From DSNY01 sp016861185 (GTDB lineage: Bacteria; Pseudomonadota; Gammaproteobacteria; Burkholderiales; Burkholderiaceae_F), in NCBI GenBank assembly GCA_030263275.1, contig SZOR01000022.1:1-42469 (forward strand): DNA of 42,469 nucleotides, given 5' to 3'. The position numbers and the translations under genes are program-made. The notes below the pieces were generated by a model. It worked only from the letters and a program-made list of their open reading frames with translations. It was not told where the DNA came from and ran no database searches. How positions within the stretch are numbered: position 1 is the first letter of the stretch; every line of letters starts with the position of its first letter. Shown here one piece after another: positions 31,232 through 39,695 of the stretch.

Positions 31232-32067
31232 ACGCGAAACTCCGCTTCGAGTTCGGTGACGGCTGCCGGCGACGGACGCCGCTCGGGCACGTACGGCGCG
31301 CGGTTGCCCGCGTACAGCACGCCGATGTTCAGTCCGTCGTCGGTCATCACGCGCCGCGCGGCGCGCACCGGATCGTCGGTCGCCTCGACCGGCGACGCGT
31401 GTACTTGCGTCTTCCATTCCTTCTGTTCGGGACGGAACGTCACGCAGGGGCTGAGGATCTCGACGAACGAAAAGCCCGGATGCCGGATCGCCTGCGCGAT
31501 CAGCGCCGCGGTTCCGTTCGGATCGCCGGAAAAAGCGCGCGCGACGAAGTTGGCGCCGGCGGCGAGCGCGACGACGAGCGGATGGAAGACGCGGATGTGC
31601 GTCCCGCCGGGCGCAAGCTTCGAATCCCAGTCGGGTTCGGTCGTCGGCGAGGGCTGGCCCTTGGTCATGCCGTACACGTGGTTGTCCATCACGATGTACG
31701 TGAGGTCGACATTGCGCCGGCACGCGTGCAGGAAGTGGTTGCCGCCGATCGAATAACCGTCGCCGTCGCCGCCGGTGACGAGCACCGTCAGATCGGGACG
31801 CGCGATCTTCAGCCCGGTCGCCGCGGCGAGCGCGCGTCCGTGCACACCGTGGAAACCGTAGCAGCTCGTGTAGGCGGGGATGCGCGACGAGCAACCGATG
31901 CCGGAAACGACCGCGACTTCGTGCGGGGGGCGCCCGATCATCGCGAGCGCCTTCGTGATCGCACTCAACACCGAAAAGTCGCCGCAGCCCGGGCACCAGA
32001 TCGGCTTGATCGCCGACTTGAAGCTCGCCGGCGTGAGCGCCGCGGGCTGGATGCCGATGTCGTTCAT
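31228..32067 (-). CDS. korB: 2-Oxoglutarate:ferredoxin oxidoreductase beta subunit
   Basis: A 279-residue TPP subunit. The TPP site is GGDGDGYSIGGNHFLHACRR with MDNHVYGMTKGQ. Cluster cysteines are in WCPGCGDF, GIGCSSRIP and SPCVTFRP. With KorA it oxidises 2-oxoglutarate to succinyl-CoA and reduces ferredoxin, the known electron source for benzoyl-CoA reductase in Thauera. Start ATG 32067 overlaps the korA stop (ATGA), and the stop overlaps the ferritin-like gene. The divergent bcr operon supports the assignment. Confidence 0.92.
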   Translation of the reverse strand: MNDIGIQPAALTPASFKSAIKPIWCPGCGDFSVLSAITKALAMIGRPPHEVAVVSGIGCSSRIPAYTSCYGFHGVHGRALAAATGLKIARPDLTVLVTGGDGDGYSIGGNHFLHACRRNVDLTYIVMDNHVYGMTKGQPSPTTEPDWDSKLAPGGTHIRVFHPLVVALAAGANFVARAFSGDPNGTAALIAQAIRHPGFSFVEILSPCVTFRPEQKEWKTQVHASPVEATDDPVRAARRVMTDDGLNIGVLYAGNRAPYVPERRPSPAAVTELEAEFRV

Positions 32068-33836
32068 GCGGCGGCCCTCCCTTCGTTCCTCCAGTCGACC
32101 AGCGCCCGGTGCAGTTCGCCCGGCCGCAGCGGCAGCGGACCGGGGCGGTGATAGCTCGCTGGCCTGGCCGGCAGATCGAAGTGGCCGCGCAGGTAGCGAT
32201 AGAACTGCGCGCCGTGGTTCTGCTCGACGACGATCACGCGCCGCACGCCTTCGAGCGCGGCCGCGAGCCGCGCGGGCTGCGCCGGCGCGAGCAGCCGCAT
32301 CGCGATCAGCTTGATCCGATGCCCCTGCGCGCGGGCGCGGGCGACGGCCTCGCGCACCGCGGCGGTGGTCGAGCCGAACGTGATCACCGCCGCGTCGCCC
32401 TCGCCTTCGATGTCGGCCCAGCGCTCGCCGTAGTCGTACCGCAGCAGCTTGCGTTCGCGCTTGTCGAGCTGCAGCCGATGGTCGCGCGCGGCGCTGCTCG
32501 GCACCGCGGCTTCGGTGTGTTCGAGTCCGTCGGCGGTGTAGGTGACGCCTGGCGTCCCCGGGATCGCCATCGGCGAAATGCCCGATTCGGTGTTGCGATA
32601 GCGCTTGTAGTCTGGCGCGTTCGCTTCTGCGGTCAGCCGCTGCGCGACGAGGCCCGGATCGGCGGGCGGATCGATGATCGCGCGCGATTGGCCGAGAAAC
32701 TGGTCCGACAGCACGATCGCCGGCGCCTGCAGCGCTTCGGCCAGGTGCACCGCCCATTGGGTGGTGGTCGCGCAGTCGGCGATCGAGGTCGGCGCCAGCA
32801 CGAGCCGCGGCGCGTCGCCGTGCAGCCCGCTGACCGCGAACGACAGGTCGCTCTGCTCGGTCTTTGCCGGAATCCCGGTCGAGGGGCCGCCGCGCATCAC
32901 GTCGACGATGACCACCGGCGTTTCGGAGGCGACGGCGAGCCCGATGCCTTCGGCCATCAGCGCGAGTCCCGGCCCCGCGGTCGCCGTCAGCGAAGGCACG
33001 CCGCCGTAGGCGCCGCCGATGATCATGTTGATCGACGCCAGCTCGTCCTCGGCCTGCAGCAGCGTGCCGCCGACCTTCGTCAACGCGGGCGCCATCCATT
33101 CGAGCATTTCGGTCGCCGGCGTGATCGGATACGCAGCGACGAACCGCACGCCGCCGCGGATCGCGCCGAAGCCGGCCGCTTCGTTGCCGCTGATGAGCCA
33201 CCGATCGCGCATGGCGCCCAGACGCGGAAGCTGCGGCACCGCGAGCGGCGGCGTGATTCCGCCCGCAGCGACATAGCCGGCGGCGAGCGCGGCGAGGTTC
33301 GCGGCGAGCGCGGCTTCGCCGCGCTTCCAGTCGGCGCGCACCGCGTCTTCGAGCGCTGCCTGTGGCAGCCCCGCAAGCGCGCCGGCGAGCCCGAGCGCGA
33401 CCATGTTGACCCAACTGCCGGCGATGCCCTTGGCCATCTTCTTCATCGGCAGCGCGACGTAGCGCGCGCCGGTGCCGGCGTAGATCTCGGGCGGTTCGCC
33501 TTCGTCGGGGTCGCCGACGATCACGCTCTTTGCGTTGAGCGGAATCTCGTCGGCGAAGCGGTTGATGTTGCCCCAGTCGATCGCGAGCAGCAGGTCGAAC
33601 GCGTCGCCGAGTGTGTCGACCGGACGGTCCGCCAGCCGGACCAGTGCGGCCGCTTCGCCGCCGCGGATCTGCGGGCCGCTCGTTCGCACCATCAGCCCGT
33701 AGCTGCCCGCTTTCGCGGCCGCCGCCAGCAGCAGCGTGCCGGCGGTCATCACGCCGCTGCCGCCGCTGCCGGCGAGCGCGATCGAAACGCCCTGCGGCGC
33801 ACCGCCCGCGGCCGCCGCCTTCGTGTCATCGCTCAC
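32064..33836 (-). CDS. korA: 2-Oxoglutarate:ferredoxin oxidoreductase alpha subunit (gamma-alpha fusion)
   Basis: A 590-residue protein with a gamma domain first (GVSIALAGSGGSGVMTAGTL, residues 16 to about 200). The alpha domain follows (AYPITPATEMLEWMAP near 245, EDELASINMIIGGAYGG, and a C-terminal Rossmann-like VITFGSTTAAVREAVARAR). This fused layout is typical of KorA. It is the first gene of the seven-gene minus operon. The start is GTG 33836, after GGGAGG. It shares a 202-bp divergent control region with had. Confidence 0.92.
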   Translation of the reverse strand: MSDDTKAAAAGGAPQGVSIALAGSGGSGVMTAGTLLLAAAAKAGSYGLMVRTSGPQIRGGEAAALVRLADRPVDTLGDAFDLLLAIDWGNINRFADEIPLNAKSVIVGDPDEGEPPEIYAGTGARYVALPMKKMAKGIAGSWVNMVALGLAGALAGLPQAALEDAVRADWKRGEAALAANLAALAAGYVAAGGITPPLAVPQLPRLGAMRDRWLISGNEAAGFGAIRGGVRFVAAYPITPATEMLEWMAPALTKVGGTLLQAEDELASINMIIGGAYGGVPSLTATAGPGLALMAEGIGLAVASETPVVIVDVMRGGPSTGIPAKTEQSDLSFAVSGLHGDAPRLVLAPTSIADCATTTQWAVHLAEALQAPAIVLSDQFLGQSRAIIDPPADPGLVAQRLTAEANAPDYKRYRNTESGISPMAIPGTPGVTYTADGLEHTEAAVPSSAARDHRLQLDKRERKLLRYDYGERWADIEGEGDAAVITFGSTTAAVREAVARARAQGHRIKLIAMRLLAPAQPARLAAALEGVRRVIVVEQNHGAQFYRYLRGHFDLPARPASYHRPGPLPLRPGELHRALVDWRNEGRAAA

Positions 33837-33885
33837 GTGAACCTCCCTCGGCGCCCATTACATCCGCGCCGCCGACCGACCCGGT

Positions 33886-33899
33886 TTGACCCAGATCAT
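33886..33899. promoter_or_regulatory. FNR/CRP-like box
   Basis: TTGACCCAGATCAT matches the FNR consensus TTGAT-N4-ATCAA at 8 of 10 defined positions and is nearly palindromic. It lies 50 bp upstream of the korA start and 140 bp upstream of had. An FNR-like regulator (AcpR/AadR in known aromatic degraders) is a plausible binder, giving anaerobic control. Confidence 0.5.
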
Positions 33900-33940
33900 T
33901 GAATCCGCACTGTGCTTCCGCAGCATGCACATCTGAACTG

Positions 33941-33970
33941 GTAAATCGGTACCGCTATGCCAGAATAGCC
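33941..33970 (-). promoter_or_regulatory. 30-bp element shared with the thioesterase-GNAT intergenic region
   Basis: Read on the minus strand it begins GGCTATTCTGGCA and contains GGTACCGAT. It matches the copy at 16065-16094 in about 22 of 30 positions. It lies in the korA-had gap, about 105 bp upstream of korA and 68 bp upstream of had. Confidence 0.55.
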
Positions 33971-34038
33971 GCGCATCAACGGCCGGGTCAATCGGCAGGC
34001 GGTCGAAAAGTGATCTGGCGCAAAGGGGGAGTCGTTCG

Positions 34039-35106
34039 ATGGGCATCGAGGCACACCGCTGGCTGATGACCGCGCCGAAGGCGCCGCTCGAGCGCGCGTC
34101 GTTCGACGCGGAAGCGGGCGCGGGCGAGGTGGTGGTCGCGGTCGCAGGCTGCGGCGTCTGCCACACCGACCTCGGCTATTACTACGACGGCGTGCGGACC
34201 AACGCGCCGCTGCCGCTCGCGCTCGGCCACGAGATCAGCGGCACCGTGGTCGCAGCCGGCGCGGGCGCCGAGCGCTGGCTCGGCAAGACGGTCATCGTCC
34301 CGGCGGTCCTGCCCTGCGGCGAATGCGACCTGTGCAAACGCGGGCTGGCGCCGATCTGCCGCAGCCAGAAGATGCCGGGCAACGACGTGCAGGGCGGCTT
34401 CGCGTCGCACATCGTCGTGCCGGGCCGCGGGCTGTGCGAAGTCGATCCGCAGCGGCTCGCCGCGGCGGGCTTGACGCTGCCGCAGGTGTCGATCGTCGCC
34501 GACGCGCTGACCACGCCCTATCAGGCGGTGCGCCGCGCGGAGGTGGAGCCCGGCTGCGTGGCGATCGTGATCGGCGTCGGCGGCGTCGGCGGCTATTGCG
34601 TTCAGGTGGCGCGCGCGTTCGGCGCGCAGGTCGTCGCGATCGACGTCGACGACGCCAAGCTCGCGGCGATCGCGCCGCACGGCGCGGAGCTGACCTTGAA
34701 CGCGCGCAACTTCGACGCCAAGGCGCTGAAGGGCGAGATCGCCGCGTTCGCGAAGAAGAACGGGCTGCACTCGACCGAGTGGCGTATCTTCGAGTGCTCG
34801 GGCACGGCGGCGGGACAGCTCACCGCGTTCGGTCTGCTGGTGCACGGGGCGACGCTGTCGGTCGTCGGTTTCACGATGGACAAGGTCGAGGTGCGGCTGT
34901 CGAACCTGATGGCGTTCGACGCGCGCGCGATCGGCAACTGGGGCTGCCCGCCCGAGCACTATCCGGCCGCGCTCGACCTCGTGCTCGAAGGCAAGGTCGC
35001 GATCGCGCCCTTCGTCGAACTGCATCCGCTCGACGACATCAACCACGTCTTCCACGCCGTGCACGCGCGCGAGATCCGCAAGCGCGCGGTGCTGGTGCCG
35101 TCCTGA
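34039..35106 (+). CDS. had: 6-Hydroxycyclohex-1-ene-1-carbonyl-CoA dehydrogenase
   Basis: A 355-residue zinc-dependent medium-chain dehydrogenase. GCGVCHTD (Cys38, His42) and LGHE are the catalytic-zinc region, PCGECDLCKRGLAPIC the structural zinc, and VIGVGGVGGYCVQVARAFG the NAD site. It oxidises the 6-hydroxy group made by the hydratase to 6-oxocyclohex-1-ene-carbonyl-CoA. Identification rests on the fold plus gene order had-oah-dch-bcr, as in Thauera. A GGGGGAG site precedes ATG 34039. It is the first gene of an eight-gene operon. Confidence 0.93.
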   Translation: MGIEAHRWLMTAPKAPLERASFDAEAGAGEVVVAVAGCGVCHTDLGYYYDGVRTNAPLPLALGHEISGTVVAAGAGAERWLGKTVIVPAVLPCGECDLCKRGLAPICRSQKMPGNDVQGGFASHIVVPGRGLCEVDPQRLAAAGLTLPQVSIVADALTTPYQAVRRAEVEPGCVAIVIGVGGVGGYCVQVARAFGAQVVAIDVDDAKLAAIAPHGAELTLNARNFDAKALKGEIAAFAKKNGLHSTEWRIFECSGTAAGQLTAFGLLVHGATLSVVGFTMDKVEVRLSNLMAFDARAIGNWGCPPEHYPAALDLVLEGKVAIAPFVELHPLDDINHVFHAVHAREIRKRAVLVPS

Positions 35107-35131
35107 ACTTCCGAACGAAGGATCCGCCGCC

Positions 35132-36232
35132 ATGCGCGAATTCAAGAACCACGACCTCGTCGACGACATCCGCAAACCCGGCGTCCGCTACGAGAAGCGA
35201 CCCGCGCGCACGCCCGACGGCAAGGAAGTCGCCGGCCTGTACAACGCCTGGATCTGGCTCGACAACCCGAGTCAGTACAACTCGTACACGACGGACATGG
35301 TCAAGGGCGTAATCCTGGCGATGCGCGCGGCGAGCAACGCGCGCGACGTCAACTGCGTCGTCTTCACCGGCGTCGGCGACAAGGCGTTCTGCACCGGCGG
35401 CAACACCAAGGAGTACGCCGAGTACTACGCGGGGCACCCGCAGGAGTACCGGCAGTACATGCGGCTGTTCAACGACATGGTCTCGGCGATCCTCGCCTGC
35501 GACAAGCCGGTGATCTGCCGCGTCAACGGCATGCGGATCGGCGGCGGCCAGGAGATCGGCATGGCGTGCGACTTCTCGGTCGCGCAGGATCTGGCGCGCT
35601 TCGGCCAGGCCGGTCCCAAGCACGGCTCGGCGCCGATCGGCGGCGCGACCGACTTCCTGCCGGTGGTCGTCGGCGCCGAACGCGCGATGGCCGCGTGTGT
35701 GCTGTGCGAGCCGTTCTCCGCGCACAAGGCGTACCACATGGGCATCCTGACCGACCTCGTGCCGGCGCTGAAAGTCGACGGCAAGTGGGTCGCGAACCCG
35801 CTCGTCGAGACGCAGCGCATGGTCGACGAGTACGGCCGCTTCGTCTACGGCGAACCCAGAACCGGCGACGCCGCGAAGGAAGCGAAGGCGCTGCTCGCGC
35901 GCGGCACAGTGGACCTGTCGCTGCTCGACGCCAAGGTCGAGGAACTGTGCGCCAAGATCCTGCTGACCTTCCCCGACTGCACGACCAAGACGCTCGAGGA
36001 GCTGCGCAAGCCGAAGCTCGAAGCGTGGAACCGCAACAAGGAGGACTCGCGCGCGTGGCTCGCGCTGAACATGATGACCGAGGCGCGCGCGGGCTTCACG
36101 GCGTTCAACGAGGGCACGAAAGACGATCGCGAGGTCGACTTCGTGCTGCTGCGCCAGAAGCTCGCGCAAGGCGAGTCGTGGGTCGGGCCGCTGCACGATT
36201 CGATTCAGCCGAAGGCGAAGCGTGGCGGCTGA
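35132..36232 (+). CDS. oah: 6-Oxocyclohex-1-ene-1-carbonyl-CoA hydrolase
   Basis: A 366-residue crotonase-fold enzyme, longer than normal enoyl-CoA hydratases, as expected for ring-opening hydrolase. KAFCTGGNTKEYAEYYAG and RVNGMRIGGGQEIGMACD form the acyl-CoA/oxyanion region. GPKHGSAPIGGATDFLP follows. It adds water to the 6-oxo intermediate and cleaves the ring to 3-hydroxypimelyl-CoA. It starts 25 bp after had. A palindromic repeat lies in the 136-bp gap to dch. Confidence 0.94.
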   Translation: MREFKNHDLVDDIRKPGVRYEKRPARTPDGKEVAGLYNAWIWLDNPSQYNSYTTDMVKGVILAMRAASNARDVNCVVFTGVGDKAFCTGGNTKEYAEYYAGHPQEYRQYMRLFNDMVSAILACDKPVICRVNGMRIGGGQEIGMACDFSVAQDLARFGQAGPKHGSAPIGGATDFLPVVVGAERAMAACVLCEPFSAHKAYHMGILTDLVPALKVDGKWVANPLVETQRMVDEYGRFVYGEPRTGDAAKEAKALLARGTVDLSLLDAKVEELCAKILLTFPDCTTKTLEELRKPKLEAWNRNKEDSRAWLALNMMTEARAGFTAFNEGTKDDREVDFVLLRQKLAQGESWVGPLHDSIQPKAKRGG

Positions 36233-36255
36233 CGGCGATGACGGCAAAGGCCATA

Positions 36256-36337
36256 TTCACCACAGAGACACGGAGAACACAGAGGCAAGGCAGGACAGAA
36301 GTGCTTTTCTCGGTGCGCTCTGTGTCTCCGTGTTCGA
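36256..36337. repeat. Palindromic CTCCGTG-type repeat in the oah-dch gap
   Basis: The left arm begins TTCACCACAGAGACACGGAG and the right arm ends TGTGTCTCCGTGTTCGAA, forming an imperfect long hairpin of the same family as 11941-12017. It fills most of the 136-bp oah-dch gap and ends 31 bp before dch. Confidence 0.78.
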
Positions 36338-36368
36338 ACAGCGATCTTCGCCCGGCTGAGGAGGTCGG

Positions 36369-37130
36369 ATGAGCGTGAAGGACTGGCTCGAACTCGACGG
36401 CGCGTTGCTGCGGCTGCGGCTGGCGCGGCCGCGCGCGAACATCGTCGACGCGGCGATGATCGCGGCGCTCGACGGTGCGCTGCTCGCGCATCGCGCCAAC
36501 GGCAAACTGCGCGGCGTGCTGCTCGACGCCGAGGGGCCGAACTTCAGCTTCGGGGCGAGCGTCGAGGAACACCTGCCCGCGCAGTGCGCGCAGATGCTGG
36601 CGTCGCTGCACGCGCTGATCGTCGCGATGATCGAGTTTCCGGCGCCGATTCTGGTCGCGGTGCGCGGCCAGTGTCTGGGCGGCGGGCTCGAAGTCGCGCT
36701 CGCGGGCAGCCTGATCTTCGCTTCGCCCGACGCGCAGTTCGGCCAACCCGAGATGAAGCTCGGCGTCTTCGCGCCGGCCGCCTCGGTACTGCTGCCCTAC
36801 CGCGTCAACCGGCCGATGGCCGAGGACCTGCTGTTCTCGGGCCGCTCGATCGGCGCCGAAGAAGCGCGCGCCGCGGGACTCGTGCACACGGTCTTCGCCG
36901 ATCCGGAGACGGCCGCGCTCACCTATTTCAACGAACACCTTGCCGGCAAGAGCGCCTCATCGCTCGCCTGCGCGCTGGCAGCCGTGCGCGGACCGATGAT
37001 CCGCGACGTGCGCCAGCGGCTCGCCGATGTCGAACGCCTTTACCTCGACCGACTGATGGCCACGCGCGACGCGAACGAAGGCCTGACCGCCTTTCTCGCC
37101 AAGCGCCGGCCGCAGTGGGAACACCGATAG
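36369..37130 (+). CDS. dch: Cyclohexa-1,5-diene-1-carbonyl-CoA hydratase
   Basis: A 253-residue crotonase-family hydratase. FSFGASVEEHLP is the first acyl-CoA binding loop, AVRGQCLGGGLEVALAG the oxyanion hole and FGQPEMKLGVFAP the following block. It hydrates the cyclic dienoyl-CoA made by benzoyl-CoA reductase. It follows oah after a palindromic repeat and precedes bcrC by 10 bp. The start ATG 36369 follows GGCTGAGGAGGTCGG. Confidence 0.93.
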   Translation: MSVKDWLELDGALLRLRLARPRANIVDAAMIAALDGALLAHRANGKLRGVLLDAEGPNFSFGASVEEHLPAQCAQMLASLHALIVAMIEFPAPILVAVRGQCLGGGLEVALAGSLIFASPDAQFGQPEMKLGVFAPAASVLLPYRVNRPMAEDLLFSGRSIGAEEARAAGLVHTVFADPETAALTYFNEHLAGKSASSLACALAAVRGPMIRDVRQRLADVERLYLDRLMATRDANEGLTAFLAKRRPQWEHR

Positions 37131-37140
37131 GAGCACTGCG

Positions 37141-38319
37141 ATGGCCGCTGTCCCGCCCGTCGTCCAGATCGTTCAGCGCTGCGAAGCACTGTTCGAGGAC
37201 CTGCACTTCAACGCCGTCAAGGAATGGAAGGCGGCGGCACCCGGCCGCAAGGCGATCGGCTACATGCCGGTCTACGTGCCGCGCGAGCTCATCCACGCCG
37301 CGGGCATGCTGCCGGTGGGGATCCTGGGCGGCGGCGACCAGCTCGAGGTGATCCAGGGCGACGCCTACTACCAGAGCTATATCTGCCGCATCCCGCGCTC
37401 GACGATCGAGCTCGGGCTGACCGGCCGCCTGGACTGCCTCGACGGCATGCTGTTCCCGTCGATCTGCGACGTGATCCGGAATCTGTCGGGCATGTGGCAG
37501 ATCCTGTTCAAGGACAAATACGTCCGCTACTTCGACGTCCCGCAGAACTACGAGGACGCGATCGGCGGCCGCTTCTACGTGCAGGAGCTCGAAGTGCTGC
37601 GCGAGGATCTCGGACGCGTGGCCGGCCGCGAGATCACCGACGACATGCTGAACGCGTCGATCGCGGTCTACAACGACAACCGCGCGGCGATCCGCGATCT
37701 GTACAAGTACCGCGCCGCCAAACCCTGGCAGGCGCCGACCTCGGAGGTGTACCTCGTGCTGCGCGCCGGCATGGTGCTGCCGCCCGAGGAGCACACGCAG
37801 CTCGTGCGCGACTACATCGCCGCCGCCGATGCCCTGCCGCGGCCCAAGCGCGACAACGCGCGCGTCGTGATCAACGGCACGTTCTGCGAACAGCCGCCGC
37901 TCGCGCTGATCAAGTCGATCGAGATGGCCGGCTGCTACATCGTCGACGACGACTTCATGCTGGTACACCGCTGGCTGCTCGACGACGTGCCGACCGGCGG
38001 CAAGCCGCTCGAGGAACTGTCGAAGGCGTTCCTGCATCGCTCGGCGACGACCGCCGCCAAGTACGACACGCGGCGCGAGGAGAAGGGCCAATTCCTGCTG
38101 AAGCAGGTCAAGAACTTCGGCGCCGAAGGCGTGATCTTCGCCGCGCCGTCGTTCTGCGATCCGGCGCTGCTCGAGCGGCCGATGCTGCAGGACGTGCTGT
38201 CGAAACAGAAGATTCCGCACACCGCCTTCAAGTACGCCGAAAACACCGGCCAGATGGCGCCGATCCGCGAGCAGGCCGGAACGTTCGCCGATTCGATCAA
38301 GCTGTGGAATGCGGCGTAG
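37141..38319 (+). CDS. bcrC: Benzoyl-CoA reductase subunit C
   Basis: A 392-residue HgdB-family subunit. GYMPVYVPRELIHAAGMLPV is the family N-terminal block, YICRIPRSTIELG and FPSICDVIRNL carry conserved cysteines, and NGTFCEQPP with AGCYIVDDDF follows. With BcrB it binds benzoyl-CoA and an iron-sulfur cluster in the catalytic module. It is read with dch (10 bp gap) and bcrB (10 bp). A GGAGCACTGCG site precedes ATG 37141. Confidence 0.95.
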   Translation: MAAVPPVVQIVQRCEALFEDLHFNAVKEWKAAAPGRKAIGYMPVYVPRELIHAAGMLPVGILGGGDQLEVIQGDAYYQSYICRIPRSTIELGLTGRLDCLDGMLFPSICDVIRNLSGMWQILFKDKYVRYFDVPQNYEDAIGGRFYVQELEVLREDLGRVAGREITDDMLNASIAVYNDNRAAIRDLYKYRAAKPWQAPTSEVYLVLRAGMVLPPEEHTQLVRDYIAAADALPRPKRDNARVVINGTFCEQPPLALIKSIEMAGCYIVDDDFMLVHRWLLDDVPTGGKPLEELSKAFLHRSATTAAKYDTRREEKGQFLLKQVKNFGAEGVIFAAPSFCDPALLERPMLQDVLSKQKIPHTAFKYAENTGQMAPIREQAGTFADSIKLWNAA

Positions 38320-38329
38320 GAGACGAACG

Positions 38330-39676
38330 ATGAGCACGATCGCGATGCCCACCCCGACGAAGAAGCCGCAGAACGTCCAGAAAGAGGACGCGATGTGGCT
38401 GCAGAAGGAGCTGATCAATCGCAACTACGAGGAGCTCGCGCAGGCACGCGCGCTCGGCCGCAAGGTGTCGGCGACCTTCGTGCCGGGGAATCTCAACGAG
38501 CTGCTGATGTGCTTCGACTTCGCGCGCTCGCTGCCCGAGACCAACGCGCTGCAGAACGGCATGCGCAAGAAGAGCGGCAAGTTCATCATGGACGCGGAAC
38601 GCGACGGCCAAAGCGAGGACGTCTGCACGTACGTCAAGGCCGACCTCGGGATGATGCTCGGCGGCGAAGTCGGGCCGACCGGCGACCCGCTGCCGAAGCC
38701 CGACATCCTGCTGCTGTCCTACACGGGCTGCTTCACCTTTATGAAGTGGTTCGAGCTGATTCGCCACAAGTACGGCTGCGAGACGGTGATGCTGCACGTC
38801 CCGTACCAGGGCGAAGGCAGGATCAACCCGAACATGCGCGACTACGTCGTCAAGCAGCTGAAGGAGACGGTGATTCCCGCGCTCGAGCGCATCTCGGGCG
38901 TGAAGTTCGACATCGACCGGCTGCGCCAGTACATGAAGGAATCGCAGAAGGCCGAGGAAGATCTGGTCGCCGTCCTGCAGAGCGCGAAGAACCGACCCTC
39001 GCCGATCGACGGCTACTTCGGCGCCGTCTACTACATCGGCCCGATCTTCACCGCGTTCCGCGGCACACCCGAGGCGACCGAGTACTACCGCGTGCTGCGC
39101 GGCGAGATCGAGCAGCGCGTGCGCGAAGGCAAGGGCCCGATCACGCCCGAAGGCGAGATGGGCGAGGAGAAGTACCGGCTCGTCGTCGAAGGCCCGCCCA
39201 ACTGGACCAGCTTCCGCGACTTCTGGAAGATGTTCTACGACGAAGGCGCGGTCGTCGTCACGTCGACGTACGCGAAGGTCGGCGGCGTCTACGACTTCGG
39301 CTTCCGCCACGATCCGGACCGGCCGCTCGAATCGCTCGCCGAATACTGCCTCGGCTGCTACACGAACCTGAACCTGCCGTCGCGGATCGACATGATCTGC
39401 AAGTACATCGACGAGTACCAGGCCGATGGCCTGCTGATCAACTCGATCAAGAGCTGCAACAGCTTCTCCGCCGGGCAGCTTCTGATCCTGCGCGAGGTGG
39501 AAAAGCGCACCGGCAAACCGGCCGCGTTCATCGAAACGGACCTCGTCGACCCGCGCTACTTCTCGGCGGCCAACGTCAAGAACCGGCTGGAGAGCTACTT
39601 CCAGATGGTCAAGCAGAAGCGCCTGGCGCATGCGAACGCGCCGGCGCCGTTCGTGCCGATCGCGGCCGCGCACTGA
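38330..39676 (+). CDS. bcrB: Benzoyl-CoA reductase subunit B
   Basis: A 448-residue HgdB-family subunit. FVPGNLNELLMCFDFARSLP, SYTGCFTFMKWFELI, AEYCLGCYTNLNLPSRID and INSIKSCNSFSAG are its cysteine-bearing blocks. It forms the ring-reducing module with BcrC. I chose ATG 38330 (MSTIAMP) since a TAGGAG site lies just upstream; an ATG at 38309 is inside bcrC. Length fits the Thauera-type enzyme. Confidence 0.95.
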   Translation: MSTIAMPTPTKKPQNVQKEDAMWLQKELINRNYEELAQARALGRKVSATFVPGNLNELLMCFDFARSLPETNALQNGMRKKSGKFIMDAERDGQSEDVCTYVKADLGMMLGGEVGPTGDPLPKPDILLLSYTGCFTFMKWFELIRHKYGCETVMLHVPYQGEGRINPNMRDYVVKQLKETVIPALERISGVKFDIDRLRQYMKESQKAEEDLVAVLQSAKNRPSPIDGYFGAVYYIGPIFTAFRGTPEATEYYRVLRGEIEQRVREGKGPITPEGEMGEEKYRLVVEGPPNWTSFRDFWKMFYDEGAVVVTSTYAKVGGVYDFGFRHDPDRPLESLAEYCLGCYTNLNLPSRIDMICKYIDEYQADGLLINSIKSCNSFSAGQLLILREVEKRTGKPAAFIETDLVDPRYFSAANVKNRLESYFQMVKQKRLAHANAPAPFVPIAAAH

Positions 39677-39695
39677 GCTGCAGGAGGAGAACACC

